A stretch of DNA of 64,000 bases from Paenibacillus sp. MMS20-IR301. Lineage in GTDB: Bacteria > Bacillota > Bacilli > Paenibacillales > Paenibacillaceae. Position 1 is the first letter of the stretch; every line of letters begins with the position of its first letter. The DNA is taken from positions 62,001 through 126,000 of the forward strand of contig NZ_CP135275.1 in NCBI RefSeq assembly GCF_032302195.1, written 5' to 3'. The position numbers and the translations under genes were made by a program. A model generated the notes under the pieces. It ran no database searches and was not told where the DNA came from. It saw nothing but the letters and a program-made list of their open reading frames with translations. Shown one piece after another: positions 29,128 through 38,742 of this stretch.

Positions 29128-29217
29128 AAAGTAACCGAAGTACCCGAAGTATCCGAAGTGTCTGAAGTGTCCAAAGTACCCGAAGTACCTAAGGTGTCAA
29201 AAGTACCCGAAGTACGC
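29128..29217 (+). repeat. Tandem array of ten 9-bp units
   Basis: Ten degenerate copies of GAAGTACCC (variants AAAGTAACC, GAAGTATCC, GAAGTGTCT and so on). Three units are identical to the consensus. It is in-frame as a Val-x-Glu-Val type repeat, but there is no ribosome site. Confidence 0.85.
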
Positions 29218-29351
29218 GCCAGACAGTGTTTGTATTTGACTCGGGCAGTTAGTATTTTGTCCTCTATCTCCCACTGCGAGGCCCCAAGTCCGGCGTACTT
29301 AGATGGAGTTTTTGAGTTACTGTAACCTGGCAGGAGTGGATAGCTGAAATA

Positions 29352-29450
29352 GGAGCAGAAGTGCCCCTATTATCGCCAAAAGTGGGCGATGAGAGAAAAA
29401 TAGGGGCAGAAGTGCCCCTAATCCCAGCAAAAGCGGGCTGAACGGGCAGG
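29352..29450. repeat. Series of short hairpins of similar form
   Basis: Consecutive stems with GAAG or AAAA loops: TAGGAGCA-GAAG-TGCCCCTA, ATCGCC-AAAA-GTGGGCGAT, TAGGGGCA-GAAG-TGCCCCTA and CAGC-AAAA-GCGGGCTG. The first and third are near copies 44 nt apart. Confidence 0.65.
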
Positions 29451-29629
29451 TAAAGTAATCGTTTAGGCAGATGGCAGGGTGACAGCCTGGGCAGCAGCGT
29501 TATTACAGGACAGAATACAGAACCTCCCCGGTAACAGTAACATTCTCCCCTTTGAAAAGTTGATTTCCCTATCCCGGCCTGTTTTTGGTTCCCTCTATAA
29601 TCAAGATAAGATTCTAAGGGGGGCCGTTT

Positions 29630-30520
29630 ATGAAGCTAAAAAAAGTACATGCCTATGTGTTCGTTTTCCCCAGCCTGATCCTGACCCTGGTGTTCGGCAT
29701 CTATCCGCTGCTGTGGGCTTTGCGTTATATGTTCTATGACTATCAGGGGTTTGGTACCCCTATCTTTATCGGCCTCGATAACTTCGGGCGGGTGCTGCGC
29801 GACCATGAATTCTGGTCTTCGGTCGGCAATACCGGAGTTTACGCGCTCGGCAAGCTGGTGGTGACGATACCGATGTCCCTGCTGCTGGCGATCATTTTGA
29901 ACCGTAAAATGAAAGGGCGTACATTCCTGCGGGCAGTCTATTATCTGCCGACTATTTTCAGCGCCTCGGTTATGGCGATTGTCTTTTTCATCATCTTCAA
30001 TTCCTATAACGGGATTTTGAATCAGCTGCTGATCAGATACCATATTATTTCCGAACCGATCAGCTGGCTGGGCGCCGACCATGCCATGATGACGACGATT
30101 ATTATTGCAATATGGGGCGCAGTCGGCAACTATATGCTCCTGTTCCTCGCCGGTCTGCAAGGGATTCCGAATGATCTGTATGAAGCCGCCTCGCTGGACG
30201 GGGCCAATGAATTCCAGAAGCTGAAGAATGTAACCATCCCGCTGCTGGGACCGGTCATGCAGATGATCATCATGCTGGCCATTACGATATCACTCAAGGG
30301 CTACGAGAGTATTATGGTCTTGACCGAAGGCGGACCGTACGGCACAACCGAGGTTATGTACCTGTACCTGTTCAAGCTGTTGTTCCCGATCTCAGCGGAA
30401 GCCCAGTCGATCCAGCAGCTCGGCTATGGCAGTGCAGTCGGCTTCACCACGGCGCTGATTGTAGGCGGGATTACGCTGATCTACTTCCGCATCTCCAAAA
30501 AAATGAACGATATTTACTAG
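29630..30520 (+). CDS. CUT1 ABC sugar transporter permease (UgpA/MalF type)
   Basis: 296-residue permease with six membrane helices and the EAA loop that contacts the ATPase (YEAASLDGANEFQKLKNVTI). It is expected to import an oligosaccharide together with the second permease at 30542 and the binding protein at 34989. A strong AAGGGGGG precedes the ATG. No ATPase gene is present in this locus, so a shared MsmX-like ATPase elsewhere in the genome is probably used. The substrate is inferred from the downstream lyase and KdgF-like genes as a uronate-containing oligosaccharide. Confidence 0.93.
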   Translation: MKLKKVHAYVFVFPSLILTLVFGIYPLLWALRYMFYDYQGFGTPIFIGLDNFGRVLRDHEFWSSVGNTGVYALGKLVVTIPMSLLLAIILNRKMKGRTFLRAVYYLPTIFSASVMAIVFFIIFNSYNGILNQLLIRYHIISEPISWLGADHAMMTTIIIAIWGAVGNYMLLFLAGLQGIPNDLYEAASLDGANEFQKLKNVTIPLLGPVMQMIIMLAITISLKGYESIMVLTEGGPYGTTEVMYLYLFKLLFPISAEAQSIQQLGYGSAVGFTTALIVGGITLIYFRISKKMNDIY

Positions 30521-30541
30521 AACAGGCAGGAGGAGAACCGA

Positions 30542-31411
30542 ATGAATCATACCCGTACCAATTCCGTCATGTCCCCGAGGCTGTCCCGCTGGACCGGCAA
30601 AGCCGTGCTGTGGATCTTTCTGCTGGCGGCAGCGCTGCTGGCCTTGTTCCCGATCATTATGGTCGTGCTGGGCTCGTTCAAGACGAATCAGGAGCTGACC
30701 GGCAGTGCAACCATCTGGCCGAAAACCTGGCAATTCTCCAACTACGCGGAAGCCTGGAAGAACGCCAACTTCTCAAGGTTTACACTGAACAGCATCTTTG
30801 TAAGCGTGGCCACAACAGTAGGTACACTGCTGGTCGCCTCCATGTCTGCTTATGCGGTGGACCGGGTTCAGTTTATCGGCAAAAAAGCGTATTCCCTGCT
30901 CATGGCTTCCACCCTGTTCATCTCCATCGGGGCAGTGGTGCTGCGTCCGCAGTTTGATCTGATGGTCATGCTCGGGCTGAACCGGACGCTCTGGGGCGTA
31001 ATTATCATCCTAATCAGCGCCCATGCGACCTGCTATTTCATCCTGATCGGCTTCTTCAAGAGCATCCCGCAGGATCTGGATGAGGCGGCAATGATCGACG
31101 GCTGCAACTTTTACTCTGTTTACTGGCGGATTGTCCTTCCGCTGCTGCGGCCTGCGCTGGCGGTTGCCGGACTGGGGGCCTTCCAGGGCTCATGGAATGA
31201 ATATATTTTGCCGCTGGTGTTCACAATGAGTAACCCCGAGCTGCAGACGCTCCCCGTGGGGCTTGCCAATCTGCGCTACGGCATCGGTGCGGCGGCTGAG
31301 GTGCAGCTGATGATGGCCGGCGCCTGCCTGTCCATTTTGCCGCTGCTGGTAGTCTATATCTTTGCCAATAAATCATTTATGCAGGTAACGCTCGGCGCAG
31401 TCAAAGGGTAG
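30542..31411 (+). CDS. CUT1 ABC sugar transporter permease (UgpE/MalG type)
   Basis: 289-residue second permease. Six membrane helices and an EAA loop (DEAAMIDGCNFYSVYWRIVL) are visible. It follows the first permease by 21 nt with CAGGAGGAGAA before the ATG, so the two form one operon. The pair make the membrane channel of the importer. Confidence 0.93.
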   Translation: MNHTRTNSVMSPRLSRWTGKAVLWIFLLAAALLALFPIIMVVLGSFKTNQELTGSATIWPKTWQFSNYAEAWKNANFSRFTLNSIFVSVATTVGTLLVASMSAYAVDRVQFIGKKAYSLLMASTLFISIGAVVLRPQFDLMVMLGLNRTLWGVIIILISAHATCYFILIGFFKSIPQDLDEAAMIDGCNFYSVYWRIVLPLLRPALAVAGLGAFQGSWNEYILPLVFTMSNPELQTLPVGLANLRYGIGAAAEVQLMMAGACLSILPLLVVYIFANKSFMQVTLGAVKG

Positions 31412-31460
31412 TGTTCGGCCATCACTGTTGTTACAATGGGTTTCAAGGAGTGATCATCTA

Positions 31461-33215
31461 ATGAAACTCGGCTTCTATAAGCAGTCTCTGAAGAAAAGAA
31501 TACAGCTGTTCTACATTTTCCTCGCCATCCTCTGCATCAGTGTAACGGGCGTATGCTCTTACCTGTTTGCGGCCCGGAGCATTGAGCGCAGTGCACTGGA
31601 GCTGAAGCAGGGTATTCTGAACAAATCGGTTCAGGTGATGGATGAGCATCTCAGGCATATCGTAGTCTCTTCATTTTCCTTCATGCTGAACGACAGCTTC
31701 GGCCAGGTAATGAAGGATGTGCGCAACAATAATTCATCACATTATTATCAGAACCTGTCCCTGCTGCAGACCTCGTTCGACCAGCTGAAGCTGGTGGAGC
31801 CACTGATTGATGCAGCATATATCAACACGCCGACCGGTGATTTTTTCTCCACCAGGGATTTTCCGGACCGGAAAACCGGCTTTACGGAGAAATACGGAGA
31901 CTATCTGCAGCAGCCGGGCTGGAATACCCTGTGGGTAGGCGCCCATGAAAGCGAGCTGTTTCCGGGGAAGGGCCGTGTGATGTCGCTGCTGCTGAAGCCG
32001 ACAGTGATCGATAATTATTATTTTTCGAATGTGTATATGGTTGTGAACATGAAGGAGGAGGCCATGCGGTCTATCCTGGAGCAGGACCTGATGAATAATC
32101 AGGTTCAGCTCTTTTTGCTGCAGAAGGACGGAAAGATGGTGCTCCAGCCGGAAACGCAGCAGTATGAATTCAATACGGAGCAGGCGTTCGTCAGCCGGTT
32201 CAGCGGCGATCAGGCAGGGGATTTCAACTACACCAATGCGCAGGGCGAGGAGCTGCTCGTCAATTACAGCACGCTGTCGATGAATGAAGACTGGGTGCTG
32301 GTCAGCATTCAGTCCAAGGCCGACCTGCTGCATCCGCTGAAGCAGATCCGCTGGCTAATTATCTGGATTATGCTGATCTGTACCCTGGTGGCGCTGTCGC
32401 TGTCCAACCTGCTGGCATCCGCGCTGCTGAAGCCGCTCAATAAGCTGCAGCGTCTGATGGTAGAGGTGGAGTATAACGATCTGAATGTGCGGTTCCAGAG
32501 CAAATATGAGGATGAGGTCAGCGCTGTCGGCCACAAGTTCAACCGGATGCTGGACCAGATCCAGGTGCTGATTCAGGAGGTGCGGGTCTCCGAGCAGGAG
32601 AAGCGCAAATCCGAGGTCAAGGCGCTGCAGGCCCAGGTCGATCCTCATTTTTTGTATAATACGCTGAATACGATATTCTGGAAAAGTGAGAACGGCGAGA
32701 AAAAGGATGTCAGCGAAATGATCGTCGCCCTCTCCCTCCTGTTCCGCCTGGGGCTGAACAATGGGCATGATATTACTACGCTGGAGCAGGAGATCAAGCA
32801 TGTCCGCCAGTATCTGCAGCTGCAGCAGAAATGTTATGAGAACCTGTTCACCTATTCAATTGAGGTGGAGGATGAAGCTTATTTAACCATTCCCATATTA
32901 AAAATATTGCTTCAGCCGCTGGTCGAAAACTCGATTCTGCACGGATTCCGCGACAAGGCAGATCCGGGCAGCATTGCCATTCAGATCAGCCGCAGCGCCG
33001 GATTCCTGATTCTGAAGGTCACTGATAACGGCTGCGGAATGGATGCAGCAGAGCTGGAAGCGGCGGTGAACGGCACGGAAGCAGAACGCAAGGGATATGC
33101 GCTGTCCAACCTGCGCAGCAGGCTCAGCCTCTATTACGGGGAATCAGCAGCCATTGCCTTCAGCAGCATTCCGGACATTGCTACAAGCGTAACCGTCACA
33201 ATACCGATCATCTAG
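31461..33215 (+). CDS. Sensor histidine kinase of the YesM family
   Basis: 584-residue kinase. A first membrane helix (about 12-34) precedes a large extracellular sensing domain. A second helix (about 290-312) is followed by HAMP, a coiled coil and the His_kinase phospho-acceptor segment (QAQVDPHFLYNTLN, His near 397). The HATPase domain has DNGCGMD. The ATG at 31461 follows AAGGAG; an ATG at 31428 has no SD. It pairs with the regulator 9 nt downstream and probably reports the sugar or its binding protein. Confidence 0.95.
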   Translation: MKLGFYKQSLKKRIQLFYIFLAILCISVTGVCSYLFAARSIERSALELKQGILNKSVQVMDEHLRHIVVSSFSFMLNDSFGQVMKDVRNNNSSHYYQNLSLLQTSFDQLKLVEPLIDAAYINTPTGDFFSTRDFPDRKTGFTEKYGDYLQQPGWNTLWVGAHESELFPGKGRVMSLLLKPTVIDNYYFSNVYMVVNMKEEAMRSILEQDLMNNQVQLFLLQKDGKMVLQPETQQYEFNTEQAFVSRFSGDQAGDFNYTNAQGEELLVNYSTLSMNEDWVLVSIQSKADLLHPLKQIRWLIIWIMLICTLVALSLSNLLASALLKPLNKLQRLMVEVEYNDLNVRFQSKYEDEVSAVGHKFNRMLDQIQVLIQEVRVSEQEKRKSEVKALQAQVDPHFLYNTLNTIFWKSENGEKKDVSEMIVALSLLFRLGLNNGHDITTLEQEIKHVRQYLQLQQKCYENLFTYSIEVEDEAYLTIPILKILLQPLVENSILHGFRDKADPGSIAIQISRSAGFLILKVTDNGCGMDAAELEAAVNGTEAERKGYALSNLRSRLSLYYGESAAIAFSSIPDIATSVTVTIPII

Positions 33216-33224
33216 GAGGCTGCC

Positions 33225-34832
33225 ATGAACCCGTTGACGATGTGCGTTATGGACGACATTCAAACTGTTGTAAAAGGAATCGCCTCCACCATTCCGTGGC
33301 CTGAGCACCGGATTGAGGTGGTGGGCACCGCCGGCAATGGCGAGCAGGGCTGGGAGCTGCTGCTGGAGAAGGACCCGGACATTGTGATCAGCGATATCCG
33401 CATGCCGAAGCTCAGCGGTCTTGCGCTGATGAAGCGGGCTGCGGACAGGGGACTGCGGGCCAAGTTTATTTTCATCAGCGGATACTCCGACTTCAGCTAT
33501 GCGCAGGAGGCCGTTAAGCTGGGGGCTTCTGATTATTTGCTTAAGCCGTTTACCCCGCCGGAAATTCTGAATGCGGTGCTGAAGGTGAAGAGCAGCATCG
33601 AAGCGGACCGGGCGAAGTCTGAGCAGCTTGTGCGGCTGGAGCAGAATATGGTTGCCAGCCGTTCGCAGCTCCGCCAGGACTATCTGACCGGTCTGCTGCG
33701 CCAGGAGACGGATGCCCGCCTGAAGGACAGCCGCTGGCAGGAGCTCGGCATCGAACTGGATTCAGGCAGCCTGCTCGTAATGGCCATTGAGATGGACTGT
33801 TATACCGAATACGGGTATACGCTCCGGCTGGATGAGAATGAAATCATCCCCTTTGCCGTTAAAAATATTGTGGATGAGACGCTGAAAATGCATACCCGCG
33901 GCGTTGTGCTGCGCGAGAGCAAGCAGCGGCTGGCTGCCATATTCAATCCGCCGGAGGGTATGGATACGGCGGAGCTGCTGGAGCTGTGCCGCGAGAATGT
34001 CGAGAAATTCAGCAAAAATACCGTTTCGATCGGCCTCGGCACCATGGCGCGGGGACCGCGTGAGATCCGGACAGCCTTCGTGCATGCAGCCAAAGCGCTG
34101 GCCTACCGCTTTTACAGTGAGGGCAACTGCATCTTCCGCTTCACGGAGCTTGCGGGAGATAACCGCGCAGCCCCGGGGTACCCCGAGGAGAAAGAGAAGG
34201 AGCTGCTGTATGCGCTCAAAAGCGGCAATGAAGCGGGCTGTCACGAGATCATCAGTGATATTTTCCGGCAATGGACGCTTACAGGGGAATACCCCGATCC
34301 GCTGTCTATGGTCCGGCTGCTGACCGGTCTGGCGTTCGCCATGTACCGTGCGTTCTGTGATGAAATCACCGAGGAGGAGCGTATCCAGCTGGAGGCCGAT
34401 CTCATGGCGCTGGAGGAGAACCGTTCGCTGACCTTTGGCGGCTGGAAAAGCTATATCGACCATTTCAGCAGCATGGGCTGCGAATTCGTCGAGAAGAACC
34501 GGCTCCGCGATGTGACGCAGTCCGTCAACCGGGCCAGAGAATACATCCGTCTGCATCTGGAAGAGAATCTGACCCTGAACAGCTGCGCCCAGGCCGTCCA
34601 CCTCAGCCCGAGCTATTTCGCCAACGCCTTCAAGAAGGAAACAGGCATGACCCTGATCCAGTATATTACGAAAATGCGGATGGAACGGGCGAAGGAGCTG
34701 CTGATTGCCGGTGCGCAGGTGCAGGAGATTTCCCTGATGCTCGGCTATGAGGACCGCCCGTATTTCAGCGGCCTCTTCAAGAAGTATTGCGGAATGACGC
34801 CAACAGCGTTCCGGCAGAAGTATTTGAAATGA
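33225..34832 (+). CDS. Response regulator with AraC-type DNA-binding domain (YesN family)
   Basis: 535-residue regulator. The receiver domain has an acidic pair (MDD) and the phospho-acceptor D57 in VISDIRMPKLSG. A long middle region follows, then two AraC helix-turn-helix motifs at about 430-535 (LTLNSCAQAVHLSPSYFANA and VQEISLMLGYEDRPYFSGL). It is the partner of the YesM-like kinase and should control transcription of the transporter and catabolic genes around it. AGGAGGCTGCC precedes the ATG. Confidence 0.95.
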   Translation: MNPLTMCVMDDIQTVVKGIASTIPWPEHRIEVVGTAGNGEQGWELLLEKDPDIVISDIRMPKLSGLALMKRAADRGLRAKFIFISGYSDFSYAQEAVKLGASDYLLKPFTPPEILNAVLKVKSSIEADRAKSEQLVRLEQNMVASRSQLRQDYLTGLLRQETDARLKDSRWQELGIELDSGSLLVMAIEMDCYTEYGYTLRLDENEIIPFAVKNIVDETLKMHTRGVVLRESKQRLAAIFNPPEGMDTAELLELCRENVEKFSKNTVSIGLGTMARGPREIRTAFVHAAKALAYRFYSEGNCIFRFTELAGDNRAAPGYPEEKEKELLYALKSGNEAGCHEIISDIFRQWTLTGEYPDPLSMVRLLTGLAFAMYRAFCDEITEEERIQLEADLMALEENRSLTFGGWKSYIDHFSSMGCEFVEKNRLRDVTQSVNRAREYIRLHLEENLTLNSCAQAVHLSPSYFANAFKKETGMTLIQYITKMRMERAKELLIAGAQVQEISLMLGYEDRPYFSGLFKKYCGMTPTAFRQKYLK

Positions 34833-34988
34833 CCTGGGGGGAGGGGGAGAAGTGAGAGCGGCAGGGACAATCATTTTTTCCCCCATACAAAGTTAAAATG
34901 TCCCTCACCCCCGTGAAAGCGGAACCATTATGATTACGTTAACAGACAGCCGCACAGGTTGTCGGGACAAGCACAAGGGGGCATAACG

Positions 34989-36413
34989 ATGGATAAAAAA
35001 TGGGTTGTTGCAACATTGAGTACAGTGCTGGCAGTAAGCTTGGCCGGCTGCGCCGCCGATAGCGGCAGCAAAAACGGTTCAGCGGCAAACAGCGGGAATC
35101 CGGCTGATACCAAAGAGAACAGCGGAACGAAAAGCGGTGAAAAGACCAAAATCGTCTACTGGACACCCGACCGTCACGACGCCGATTTCATGAAATCAAA
35201 GATCGAACAGTTTAACGAGACCAATACAGATAATATCGAAGTGGAAATGACCGTGATGGGTGATAATTACCCGCAGGCGGTAGATATCGCATTTGCCAGT
35301 AAGCAGGCACCGGATGTGCTGCAGATCAATGATTTTCAGACCTATTACAAAAAAGGCTATATGGCCCCGATCAATGACTACATGAGCAGTGAAATGAAGG
35401 ATACCTTCAAAGACAGCCTGCTGGAGAACAAAAATACCGTTGACGGCCAAATCTACACACTGCCCAACACCGGACAAGTCTGGAGACTGATTTATAATAA
35501 AGATGTCTTTGAGCAGGCAGGAATCGCTACTCCGCCTAAAACGCTGGATGAGATGGTCGCTGCCGCCAAAAAAATTACGGAGACCGGCAAAAAAGACGGC
35601 ATTTACGGTTTTGCCAGCCCGTTCAAAAGCTCCAGCGGCTTCTGGCGTGCATCCAATACAGTTGCCGGCGCCAGCACCAATGTCGGCATTGACGGCTACA
35701 ACTACCAGACCGGTAAGTTTGACTTCAGCATGTACAAGGATATCGCTTCGGCCCTGCGCCAGATGAATGAAGACGGCAGCATGCTGCCGGGCGTGGAAAG
35801 CCTGGATATCGATCCGCTGCGTGCCCAGTTCGCACAAGGCAAGATCGGGATGTACATCAACCACTCGGCAGAGCCGGGCGTCTACAAGGACCAGTTCCCG
35901 ACGACAATTAACTGGGCAGCGGTGACTGTGCCGACTACGGATGGAACGATTAAGGGCGCCTCGCAGATCATCGGCGGCTCATACATCGGCATCAGCGCAG
36001 ACTCCGCCAACAAGGAAGCTGCCTGGAAGTTCATGGAGTATGTATACAGCGACAGCCTGCAAAGCGAATATTATGAGAACGGCTACGGCCTCTCCCTGAT
36101 CCCTACTGTCATCAGCTCCGGTAAGAAGCCAAGCATTCCGGGTATTGAAGGCTTCCTGCCGAAACGCTACGACGCCATCTATCCTGCTAACCCGCTGGCG
36201 ATTACGGAAGGCTCCCTGGAAGGCAGCAAATGGAGCGACGCCTTCTCGGTGTATGTCTTCACCGGCGGTGACCTGGACGGCATCATCAAGGATCTGGACA
36301 CACGTTATAATGCTTCTCTGGAAAAAGCGCGGGCAGCCGGCACCACTAACATCGTGGCCGATCCTGACTTTGATGCTTCCAAGCTGCAGGGCAAATTGTC
36401 GACAGAAGAATAA
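34989..36413 (+). CDS. ABC transporter extracellular sugar-binding lipoprotein
   Basis: 474-residue family 1 solute-binding protein. A signal segment with lipobox LAGC places the mature lipid-anchored protein on the outside. A low-complexity Ser/Gly/Asn linker precedes the binding fold (KIVYWTPDRHDADFM...), and Trp/Tyr-rich pockets typical of oligosaccharide binders are present. The ATG at 34989 follows AAGGGGG. It is separated from the regulator by 156 nt and is followed by a terminator at 36431, so it is probably made in excess over the downstream enzymes. Confidence 0.94.
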   Translation: MDKKWVVATLSTVLAVSLAGCAADSGSKNGSAANSGNPADTKENSGTKSGEKTKIVYWTPDRHDADFMKSKIEQFNETNTDNIEVEMTVMGDNYPQAVDIAFASKQAPDVLQINDFQTYYKKGYMAPINDYMSSEMKDTFKDSLLENKNTVDGQIYTLPNTGQVWRLIYNKDVFEQAGIATPPKTLDEMVAAAKKITETGKKDGIYGFASPFKSSSGFWRASNTVAGASTNVGIDGYNYQTGKFDFSMYKDIASALRQMNEDGSMLPGVESLDIDPLRAQFAQGKIGMYINHSAEPGVYKDQFPTTINWAAVTVPTTDGTIKGASQIIGGSYIGISADSANKEAAWKFMEYVYSDSLQSEYYENGYGLSLIPTVISSGKKPSIPGIEGFLPKRYDAIYPANPLAITEGSLEGSKWSDAFSVYVFTGGDLDGIIKDLDTRYNASLEKARAAGTTNIVADPDFDASKLQGKLSTEE

Positions 36414-36430
36414 CCTGTAAGGTTCACCTG

Positions 36431-36464
36431 CGGCCGATTCGCAATGGATTCGGCCGTTTTTTTT
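36431..36464 (+). terminator. Terminator between the binding-protein gene and the cupin gene
   Basis: CGGCCGA (36431-36437) / TCGGCCG (36450-36456), followed by eight T. The cupin gene starts 25 nt later, so read-through or a hidden promoter is needed. Confidence 0.88.
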
Positions 36465-36488
36465 CATAATCGGGAGGAGTGGACAGCA

Positions 36489-36824
36489 ATGATTATCGGT
36501 AATGATGAAGCAGTAACGAAGGTGCTTAACGAGAGTACTTCCCGGAAAATTCTCGGGATGGGCGGAACGCTGATGATGGTGGAGGTCACCTTCGCTAAAG
36601 GCGGGATCGGAGAGGTTCATTCCCACGACCGGCATGAGCAGATCAGCTACATTGTCAAAGGCAGCTTTGAGGTCTTAGTCGGGGAGGAGACGCGCATTCT
36701 GCGGGCGGGAGACAGCTTCTACGCCGGTTATAACGTCCCGCACGGCGTGAAGGCGCTTGAGGATTCCGTCATTCTGGATGTGTTCAATCCGTTCCGCGAG
36801 GATTTCCTGGAGGATAAGGAATGA
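36489..36824 (+). CDS. KdgF-like cupin, unsaturated uronate processing
   Basis: 111-residue single-domain cupin. The metal-binding set of the first motif (HSHDRHEQ) and the second motif (GDSFYAGYNVPHGV) are both present, and the end LDVFNPFREDF is typical of KdgF. KdgF converts 4,5-unsaturated uronates released by lyases to 5-keto-4-deoxyuronate. The ATG at 36489 follows GGGAGGAG at 9 nt. Its last four bases overlap the lyase gene, which fits consecutive steps. The role follows from family and context; the uronate itself is not identified. Confidence 0.82.
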   Translation: MIIGNDEAVTKVLNESTSRKILGMGGTLMMVEVTFAKGGIGEVHSHDRHEQISYIVKGSFEVLVGEETRILRAGDSFYAGYNVPHGVKALEDSVILDVFNPFREDFLEDKE

Positions 36825-38737
36825 AGGATTATTATCTGACCCAGCCCGAGCTGCGCAGCGCCGCCGCTTATTATGCCCTGCACTTTCCTCAAGAGGCGCA
36901 CGACTCGGTCCTGATAGCCGATCATGCCGTGAACAATGAATTCATCGTTCCTTATACGGGAGATCTGACCCGTTGGATTCCGCTGGGTAATCCGGTAGAT
37001 TGGCTGCATAACCCGGGCAATGATCCTGAATTCACCTGGGGGATGAACCGCCACTGGCATATGCTCGATCTGGGCAAAGCCTATCTGATGAACGGCAGGC
37101 CGCAATATGTCACGGCATTTACCGCACACTTCCGCAGCTGGCGGGCGCAGAATCCGGTTCCGGTGATTGAATCCTATGAGGAAGCGGTATTCTTCCAGAA
37201 GCTTGGACCTTGGCGGCTGCTGGAAACCGGCCTGCGTGTGCAGTCCTGGATCTCGGCCTACAAGTATATGGAGGACAGCCCGCTGCTGGATGAAGAGTTC
37301 CGCAGCGAGTTTCTGGCCGGGCTGGAGGAGCATGCCGGGTTCCTGACCTGTTACCTTGGCAGCACCGAAATCAATCATGCCATTATGCACATGCAGGGCC
37401 TGTATATGATCGCTGCCTTCTATCACTGGCATCCGCGCGCCCCTTACTGGCGGCAGCTGGCGGAAGAACGGCTGGAGCTGTGCCTGCTCCATCAGGTCGG
37501 GCCGGAGGGCGTGCAGATTGAGCTGACCACCCATTACCATGATGCGGCGATTGAGATGTTCGGCACGCCGTATCTGCTGGGCGCCTTGTCCGGCCATCCG
37601 TTCTCCGCCTGGTACGGCGGCCAGCTCCGCAAAATGGCGGCCTTCACGGAAGCGCTGGTCCGGCCGGACCAGCAGTCCACCGGCATCGGTGATTCCGACT
37701 GGACCGGTGACGGGCGGCGGCGTCTGACGCTGCTGGGCGCTATCCTGGCGGATGATGCGCTGACCGGACGCGGTACGGGCAATCCGGAATGCCTCTGGCT
37801 GCTCGGTGCGGAGGAGTATGAGCGGTGCATCCGGCTGCAGGCCGCGCATACCCCATCTGTGTCGAGCGTGGCTTTTCCGCAGACCGGATATTATATAATG
37901 CGGGATCGGCAGCAGTATCTGTTCTTTGACGCCGCCCCCATGGGCGGGGCGCACGGACATGCGGATGCGCTGAATCTGGAGTGGATGTGGAAGCAGCAGC
38001 TGCTATTCACCGATACCGGAAGGTACACCTATGAAGAAGGGGAATGGCGCCGTTATTTCAAAAGCACGCTGGCGCATAACACCATCACGGTAGACGGGGA
38101 GGATCAGACGCCGTATGTGTCTTCGCAGCAATGGGGCGAGCCGCTTGCCGGGGCCAGAACCCTCCGCTATGAGAGCGGGAGCCGCTATCATTTCATTGAT
38201 GCGGCGCATGACGGTTATACCCGTCTGCCGGGGCCGGTAGTGCACCGCCGCTGGGTACTGTCAGGCAAGGATATTCCGCTCATGCTGATTGCCGACTGGC
38301 TGGAGGGCGATGCCGCGCACAGTCTGGAGCAGCGGTTCCATCTGCATCCGGAGGCGGTGCCCCGGCTGTCCGCTGAAGACGGCCGTACAACCGCATCGGT
38401 TACTTATCCCGGCTCCGGTGTGAAGCTGAATATGATCTGGACGACCAGCGGACTGACGGATGAACGCTTCAGCGTAACGAAACAGGAGGGCTGGGTATCG
38501 GAAATCTACGGCTCAAAGTCGGAAATTCCGGTGCTTGCGGGCAAGGCGGATTTTGCGGGCAGGGCAGGGATTCTGACGGTATGCCTGCCTGGAGATACAG
38601 CAGAGGACAGCGGGCCGCTGCGTGTAATCGGCTGCATAATAGATGCAGGGCGGCAGACGGCCGAGCTGACTTATATGTACGGCGCTGCCGCCGGAACCAT
38701 CATGATTGGCAATGACACTTTGGAATGGACGGAGTGA
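36821..38737 (+). CDS. Heparinase II/III-like polysaccharide lyase
   Basis: 638-residue protein with the alpha/alpha toroid plus beta-sandwich design of the heparinase II/III lyases (PL12/15/17/21 group). The N-terminal toroid includes NHAIMHMQGLYMIAAFYHW, with Asn/His and Tyr candidates for catalysis. The beta domain has AHGHADALNLEW and AHNTITVDGEDQT. No signal peptide is visible, so it probably acts on imported oligosaccharides in the cytoplasm. It overlaps the KdgF-like gene by 4 nt (ATGA). The exact polysaccharide cannot be read. Confidence 0.88.
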   Translation: MKDYYLTQPELRSAAAYYALHFPQEAHDSVLIADHAVNNEFIVPYTGDLTRWIPLGNPVDWLHNPGNDPEFTWGMNRHWHMLDLGKAYLMNGRPQYVTAFTAHFRSWRAQNPVPVIESYEEAVFFQKLGPWRLLETGLRVQSWISAYKYMEDSPLLDEEFRSEFLAGLEEHAGFLTCYLGSTEINHAIMHMQGLYMIAAFYHWHPRAPYWRQLAEERLELCLLHQVGPEGVQIELTTHYHDAAIEMFGTPYLLGALSGHPFSAWYGGQLRKMAAFTEALVRPDQQSTGIGDSDWTGDGRRRLTLLGAILADDALTGRGTGNPECLWLLGAEEYERCIRLQAAHTPSVSSVAFPQTGYYIMRDRQQYLFFDAAPMGGAHGHADALNLEWMWKQQLLFTDTGRYTYEEGEWRRYFKSTLAHNTITVDGEDQTPYVSSQQWGEPLAGARTLRYESGSRYHFIDAAHDGYTRLPGPVVHRRWVLSGKDIPLMLIADWLEGDAAHSLEQRFHLHPEAVPRLSAEDGRTTASVTYPGSGVKLNMIWTTSGLTDERFSVTKQEGWVSEIYGSKSEIPVLAGKADFAGRAGILTVCLPGDTAEDSGPLRVIGCIIDAGRQTAELTYMYGAAAGTIMIGNDTLEWTE

Positions 38738-38742
38738 ACCTG

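Larger units (their letters stand above)
28781..29629. other. Repeat-rich intergenic region without a convincing gene
   Basis: About 850 nt. It holds three copies of a dispersed repeat (28994-29118), a 9-bp tandem array (29128-29217), paired short hairpins with the form GGGGCA-GAAG-TGCCCC (29352-29450) and the leader of the transporter operon, with TATAAT at 29596-29601 but no good -35. A 70-codon frame through the tandem array has no SD. Confidence 0.7.

Noticed and set aside
29113..29325. 70-codon frame with Val-x-Glu-Val repeats
   Set aside because: It only reads through the 9-bp tandem array, has no SD, and the part after the array has no coding character.
29128..29450. Possible CRISPR-like repeat array
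   Set aside because: Units are 9 bp and contiguous, or are dissimilar hairpins; there are no constant repeats with unique spacers and no cas genes.
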